A DNA stretch of 54,505 nt from Clostridiales bacterium. GTDB lineage: Bacteria > Bacillota > Clostridia > TANB77 > CAG-508. Numbering within the stretch: position 1 is the stretch's first letter; each line of letters opens with the position of its first letter. The notes beneath the pieces were generated by a model. The model ran no database searches and was not told the DNA's origin. It worked only from the letters and a program-made list of their open reading frames with translations. A program made the position numbers and the translations under genes. This document shows positions 51,665 through 54,505 of this stretch, piece after piece. Where the stretch lies: positions 1 through 54,505 of the forward strand of contig SFKP01000002.1 in NCBI GenBank assembly GCA_004553715.1, written 5' to 3'.

Positions 51665-52775
51665 ATGTTAGAATTAGAAGAAAATAAGCAAAAACTTATT
51701 TCTTATGAAAAAAAATTAAAAAATATTAGTGATTCTCTTTGACATAGCTGGATTATCTAAAAAATCATCCATATTACAAAAAGAAATAGAGTCTCCAGAA
51801 TTTTGGAATGATATTGAAAAAGCTAATAAAACTATGTCTAATCTAAAGCAGATACAAAATAAAATAGATAAATTTAACAACTTAAAAAACAATTTAGAGG
51901 CTTCATTGGAGCTAAATGATTTACTTATTATTGATAATGATGAAACCCTTTCAAAAGAACTTTTAAATAGCACAGAACAATTATTAAAAAAGATAGAAGA
52001 ATTAGAAATTGAAACACTTTTATCTGGCAGATATGATAAGAACAATGCCATTATAACACTTCACCCTGGAGCAGGAGGAACAGAATCACAAGATTGGGTA
52101 GAGATGCTATATAGAATGTATGGCAAATGGTGTAACAAAAATGGATTCGATTTAAAGGAACTAGACTATTTAGAAGGTGATGAGGCTGGAATAAAAAGCG
52201 TAACAGCATTGATTTCTGGCGAAAATGCTTATGGATATTTGAAAGGCGAAATGGGAGTGCATAGGTTAATTAGAATATCTCCTTTTGATAGTGGAGGAAG
52301 AAGACATACTTCATTTGCTTCTGTTGAAGTTTTACCAGAAATAAGTGATGATATGGATATTTATATTAATCCTGATGATTTAAGAATAGATACATTTAGA
52401 GCTTCACGGAGCAGGTGGACAACACATAAATAAAACAGATTCAGCAATAAGAATAACACATATTCCTACCAATATAGTAGTTTCTTGTCAGTCAGAGAGG
52501 TCTCAAATTCAAAACAAAGAAACTGCAATGAAAATGTTAAAGTCTAAATTATTAGAATTAAAAGAAAAAGAACAAAAAGAAAAAATTGAAGATTTAAAAG
52601 GAGTGCAAAAAGATATAGCGTGGGGAAGCCAAATAAGGTCATATATTTTTTGCCCATACACGTTAGTTAAAGACCATAGAACTGGTTATGAAATTCGGAA
52701 ATATTCAATCAGTGATGGACCGGTGAATTAAATCAATTTATAGAAGAATATTTAAAATTACAATGTAATTCTTAA
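51665..52775 (+). CDS. prfB: Peptide chain release factor 2 (one TGA and three CGG +1 frameshifts)
   Basis: RF2 releases peptides at UGA and UAA. The ATG at 51665 follows AAAGGTGGG. Codon 26 is the classical in-frame TGA in CTT-TGA-C, where low RF2 allows a +1 shift to Asp. Three further CGG shifts (52407, 52696, 52721) are then required to give 368 residues, the normal RF2 length. Markers: SPEFWND, HPGAGGTESQDWVEML, stop-codon recognition region ISPFDSGGRRHTSFASV, the catalytic GAGGQHINKTDSAIRITH loop directly after site 1, and the C-terminal GNIQSVMDGELNQFIEEYL between and after sites 2 and 3. The Shine-Dalgarno-like stimulator before CTTTGA is weak or absent. Confidence 0.95.
51737..51743 (+). 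promoter_or_regulatory. Programmed RF2 autoregulatory +1 frameshift (CTTTGAC)
   Basis: CTT-TGA-C at codons 25-26 of prfB. Known in most bacteria: slow termination at UGA lets tRNA-Leu slip to UUU and reading continues at GAC. The usual AGGGGG stimulator upstream is not seen. Confidence 0.92.
52407..52409 (+). other. CGG +1 frameshift site 1 of prfB
   Basis: TCA-[C]-GGA-GCA-GGT-GGA-CAA restores RASGAGGQHINKTD; the site lies two codons before the catalytic GGQ tripeptide. Without it the protein ends within eight codons and has no GGQ. Confidence 0.92.
52696..52698 (+). other. CGG +1 frameshift site 2 of prfB
   Basis: ATT-[C]-GGA-AAT-ATT restores TGYEIGNIQSVMD, near-invariant in RF2. Confidence 0.9.
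52721..52723 (+). other. CGG +1 frameshift site 3 of prfB
   Basis: GAC-[C]-GGT-GAA-TTA restores VMDGELNQFIEEYL. Read as Arg, the very next codon is TGA. Confidence 0.9.
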
Positions 52776-52782
52776 ATTAATA

Positions 52783-52814
52783 GAAGGTGCGAATTCAAAA
52801 GAATTCGCACCTTC
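52783..52814. terminator. Perfect 14-bp hairpin between converging units
   Basis: GAAGGTGCGAATTC / GAATTCGCACCTTC around AAAA. It can end transcription from prfB and from the minus-strand pair. Confidence 0.8.
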
Positions 52815-52818
52815 GTTG

Positions 52819-53139
52819 CTACCGTGCAATAGTAATTCTTACTGGTATATAACCAACTTTTTCCTCCATAACCTCAAGGCTGAATGCCAGGTTATATTTA
52901 TGTACAACTGTCGATACTATTCCTATAAGCAGCAAAAGCTGTTGGTCAGGAGAACAAACATACTTCAAAGAGTGATCTTCCTCAGAAACTTTTTCGTTAA
53001 AGAAAAAAATTTCCGTTTGCTCGGAAGAGCAAGAATACACCAACCTTGAAACAAGGTCATCAATCTGTTTTTTGAAAATGGTGTCGCAAGAAAATAAACA
53101 GTCCTTGCAAGACGACCTTTTTTTTGTTGAGTTACACAT
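52819..53139 (-). CDS. Hypothetical 106-residue protein
   Basis: Unrecognised. The N terminus is Cys-rich (MCNSTKKRSSCKDCLFSCD), a possible metal site; the rest is a mixed alpha/beta sequence with a hydrophobic stretch QQLLLLIGIVSTVV. The ATG follows AGGAGG and lies 32 bases after the upstream minus-strand gene, so they form an operon. Its last codon is CGG followed directly by TAG. If the CGG rule applied, reading would continue 21 codons through the terminator hairpin, which is unlikely. Base composition is richer in G and C than the main window. Confidence 0.7.
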   Translation of the reverse strand: MCNSTKKRSSCKDCLFSCDTIFKKQIDDLVSRLVYSCSSEQTEIFFFNEKVSEEDHSLKYVCSPDQQLLLLIGIVSTVVHKYNLAFSLEVMEEKVGYIPVRITIAR

Positions 53140-53171
53140 ACTACTTTTCCTCCTAAAAATATTTGTTTTAA

Positions 53172-54194
53172 CTAATTTAATTTGGAAGTAGAAGTATTTA
53201 ATACCTCCAAATGTAAATTTGCACGTATGAAACTATTATTAGAAAATCGATCCGGAAGGACGTTTTCATAGTTACATATATAGATTTTTATAGAAGATGG
53301 GATACCATTAGAACTGTTGCAAAATTCTTTGATGGCTGATTCAATATACATTTTTTCTTCTTCAGAAGAAATAAGATAGGAAATATCGATTCCTTTTTTA
53401 TATTCTTCAGAATTCATACAAAGCATTGCTGAAAAAAGAAGCAAGTAGTTTATATCTTCTTCAATCACTTTACGGGATTTTGCAACTGAAGGAAACCTAA
53501 ATGTATTCCATTCCAAACTTATACTATATAAGTCTGGAGAAACCCTAGAATTGCTTTGGAAAAAGTCATTAACCTTAAGAACTCTACGATAACCAATATG
53601 TAAAAGATTGGCATTATAGATATCTATAGCAGTATCAAGAATTTTTTTCTTCATGATAGTGGTTAATGTTGTTGTAATAAATCTGTGTCCATCATGGTAA
53701 GTATATGCATTCGGAAAAAAGATTTTGATATTCTTTTTGCCAGAATTGTCACTTAATCTGCCAAGAGATGTAGAAATAAGCCTACATAGGGCTAATTCAA
53801 TCTTATGAATACTTTCATCTTTTTTAGAAATACTGTTACTTTCTAGAGCCATGCTTTCTACGGTTATTGTATAGTAACATGGTTCTGATAAAAGAATAAT
53901 GCTTTTAACAAAAAACATACGAGTTCCAAAGTTGGTAAGAACGGGATCAGAATTTACATATGACATTGCCATAAGAATAGCTGAAATCTGATCATTCTTA
54001 GAGCAAGAGATATATCCTTTACTAATATAAAGCTTATAATTAGCAAAGAAAAAAGAGAATGTATATCTAATTGTCCCTTTAGTATTTTGACATTCGGATT
54101 GTATCTTCCTTCTAAGACCTGCTGCAATTTCTACAGCAAAGTCATCATACATATACCGCTCAAATGCCTCTCTCAAAGTTTGTGAATCATACAT
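53172..54194 (-). CDS. Hypothetical 340-residue protein
   Basis: I do not recognise this protein. It lacks membrane segments and a signal peptide; it looks globular and soluble, with Ser/Ile/Lys-rich sequence and no clear catalytic motif. The ATG at 54194 follows AAGGAGGG at ten bases, and a minus-strand promoter lies upstream. Codon 13 is CGG (54158-54156) in GAG-CGG-TAT, read as Arg in this frame. Skipping the C would end the protein at about 23 residues. Codon use is less AT-biased than the rest. Together with its partner it looks like an acquired unit. Confidence 0.75.
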   Translation of the reverse strand: MYDSQTLREAFERYMYDDFAVEIAAGLRRKIQSECQNTKGTIRYTFSFFFANYKLYISKGYISCSKNDQISAILMAMSYVNSDPVLTNFGTRMFFVKSIILLSEPCYYTITVESMALESNSISKKDESIHKIELALCRLISTSLGRLSDNSGKKNIKIFFPNAYTYHDGHRFITTTLTTIMKKKILDTAIDIYNANLLHIGYRRVLKVNDFFQSNSRVSPDLYSISLEWNTFRFPSVAKSRKVIEEDINYLLLFSAMLCMNSEEYKKGIDISYLISSEEEKMYIESAIKEFCNSSNGIPSSIKIYICNYENVLPDRFSNNSFIRANLHLEVLNTSTSKLN

Positions 54195-54350
54195 AAAATA
54201 GATGCCCTCCTTATAAATTTTTCAATGTCCGATTCGCCAATTGCCTGATAGCTAGATTGAAGAGAATTTATCCGTACTCTCTTCCTTACGGAATGTGCGT
54301 AATGCACATTTGACATAATATAAATTACACATCAATGTAATTTCTAAAGA

Positions 54351-54379
54351 ATTTTATCACATTATGTCAATTTTGTCAA
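54351..54379 (-). promoter_or_regulatory. Minus-strand promoter of the two-gene unit
   Basis: On the minus strand TTGACA (54379-54374), 17 bases, TAAAAT (54356-54351). The leader of about 150 bases contains two small hairpins (AATGTGC / GCACATT and TCCGTA / TACGGA). Confidence 0.7.
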
Positions 54380-54410
54380 CCTAAAGAGGTGTAATATTAA
54401 CATTTATATG

Positions 54411-54455
54411 AAAGAAATGTGATAATGTCTTAAGTAAAGAAATGAGAAAATGTCC
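54411..54455. repeat. Pair of imperfect 20-bp direct repeats
   Basis: AAAGAAATGTGATAATGTCT (54411) and AAAGAAATGAGAAAATGTCC (54436) repeat with a 25-base period. Spaced repeats of this sort occur at insertion sequence ends, but no transposase is in view. The rest of 54195-54505 is AT-rich leader and promoter sequence with no gene. Confidence 0.45.
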
Positions 54456-54505
54456 CAACTAAAAAATATTTGTTCTCTTAAATGATATAATTAAAAACAT
54501 CATTT

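Noticed and set aside
51737..51743. TGA reassigned to a sense codon
   Set aside because: The only internal TGA is the standard RF2 frameshift, and TGA serves as a normal stop elsewhere.
2547..52723. Sequencing or assembly error as the cause of the CGG shifts
   Set aside because: Not fully excluded without reads, but errors should also hit other codon phases, intergenic sequence and other bases; none was seen among about 45 genes.
2547..52723. CGG reassigned to another amino acid (Trp, Gln or similar)
   Set aside because: Reassignment keeps the frame. At every site the zero frame soon ends and homology continues only in the +1 frame.
52775..52824. C-terminal extension of the 106-residue protein by CGG skipping
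   Set aside because: The extension would read through the perfect terminator hairpin into the prfB 3' end and gives no recognisable sequence.
1..54505. CRISPR array, prophage or complete insertion sequence
   Set aside because: No regularly spaced identical repeats, cas genes, phage structural genes or transposase were seen.

Overview
The window is about 54.5 kb of very AT-rich DNA, roughly 30% GC by eye. It is almost fully coding and nearly all genes lie on the + strand. Strong AGGAGG-type ribosome binding sites, PolC, an LtaS-like enzyme, a glmS ribozyme, a yybP-ykoY Mn2+ riboswitch, RNase P RNA, a sortase and both dipicolinate synthase subunits point to an endospore-forming low-GC Firmicute. 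It is most likely an uncultured member of the Clostridia; this placement is inference.

Layout. 1-8250: end of an unidentified gene, a Ca2+/cation antiporter, a GT-C type membrane glycosyltransferase with an LtaS-like enzyme, polA, galE. 8265-10918: a P-type cation ATPase broken into six frames. 11166-15765: lysS, trmL-like methyltransferase, an M50 membrane protease, tsaD, a metallophosphoesterase. 15786-22906: a long inverted repeat, glmS ribozyme plus glmS, ruvA, rarA, then an Mn2+ riboswitch with an intact second P-type ATPase. 22927-26869: ppa, dpaA, uppP, a minus-strand sortase, a CofE-like ligase. 26934-34615: yebC, an MBL hydrolase, hisS, rnpB, a GT4 glycosyltransferase, ylbF-like, ppdK. 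34831-47194: a PolC lacking its exonuclease domain, murI, tcdA, mreB, mtaB, a small unknown protein, an HD hydrolase, pta-ackA, thiN, dpaB. 47327-52775: tdk, uppS-cdsA-rseP, two tRNAs, a small membrane-anchored protein, prfB. 52819-54505: a minus-strand two-gene unit of unknown function and visibly different base composition.

The outstanding observation is a recoding signal. Seven genes are interrupted by +1 frameshifts, fifteen in all, and every one has the same form: a single extra C directly before an in-frame glycine codon, so the zero-frame codon is CGG. Dropping that C at each site restores full-length, well-conserved proteins: the P-type ATPase (5 sites), prfB (3, besides its classical TGA shift), dpaB (3), mtaB, a sortase, a metallophosphoesterase and a glycosyltransferase (1 each). 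The affected glycines include the TGE motif of the ATPase, the residue just before the RF2 GGQ loop and the LGCKVN motif of MtaB. In a by-eye scan I found no in-frame CGG read as arginine in any gene from 144 to 52,775, while AGA, AGG, CGT, CGA and CGC are all used. The simplest reading is that CGG is not a normal sense codon in this organism, and that CGGN is decoded as glycine, or its C is skipped, genome-wide. The right-end island carries two in-frame CGG codons that do not obey the rule and is the main counter-example; it looks foreign.

Other points of interest: a PolC with no proofreading domain, next to a Pol I whose exonuclease site also looks degenerate; two genes whose ribosome binding site sits in the loop of a hairpin with the start codon in the stem; a four-copy family of intergenic hairpin repeats; a tRNA-Leu lacking its variable arm; and dpaA and dpaB lying 22 kb apart.
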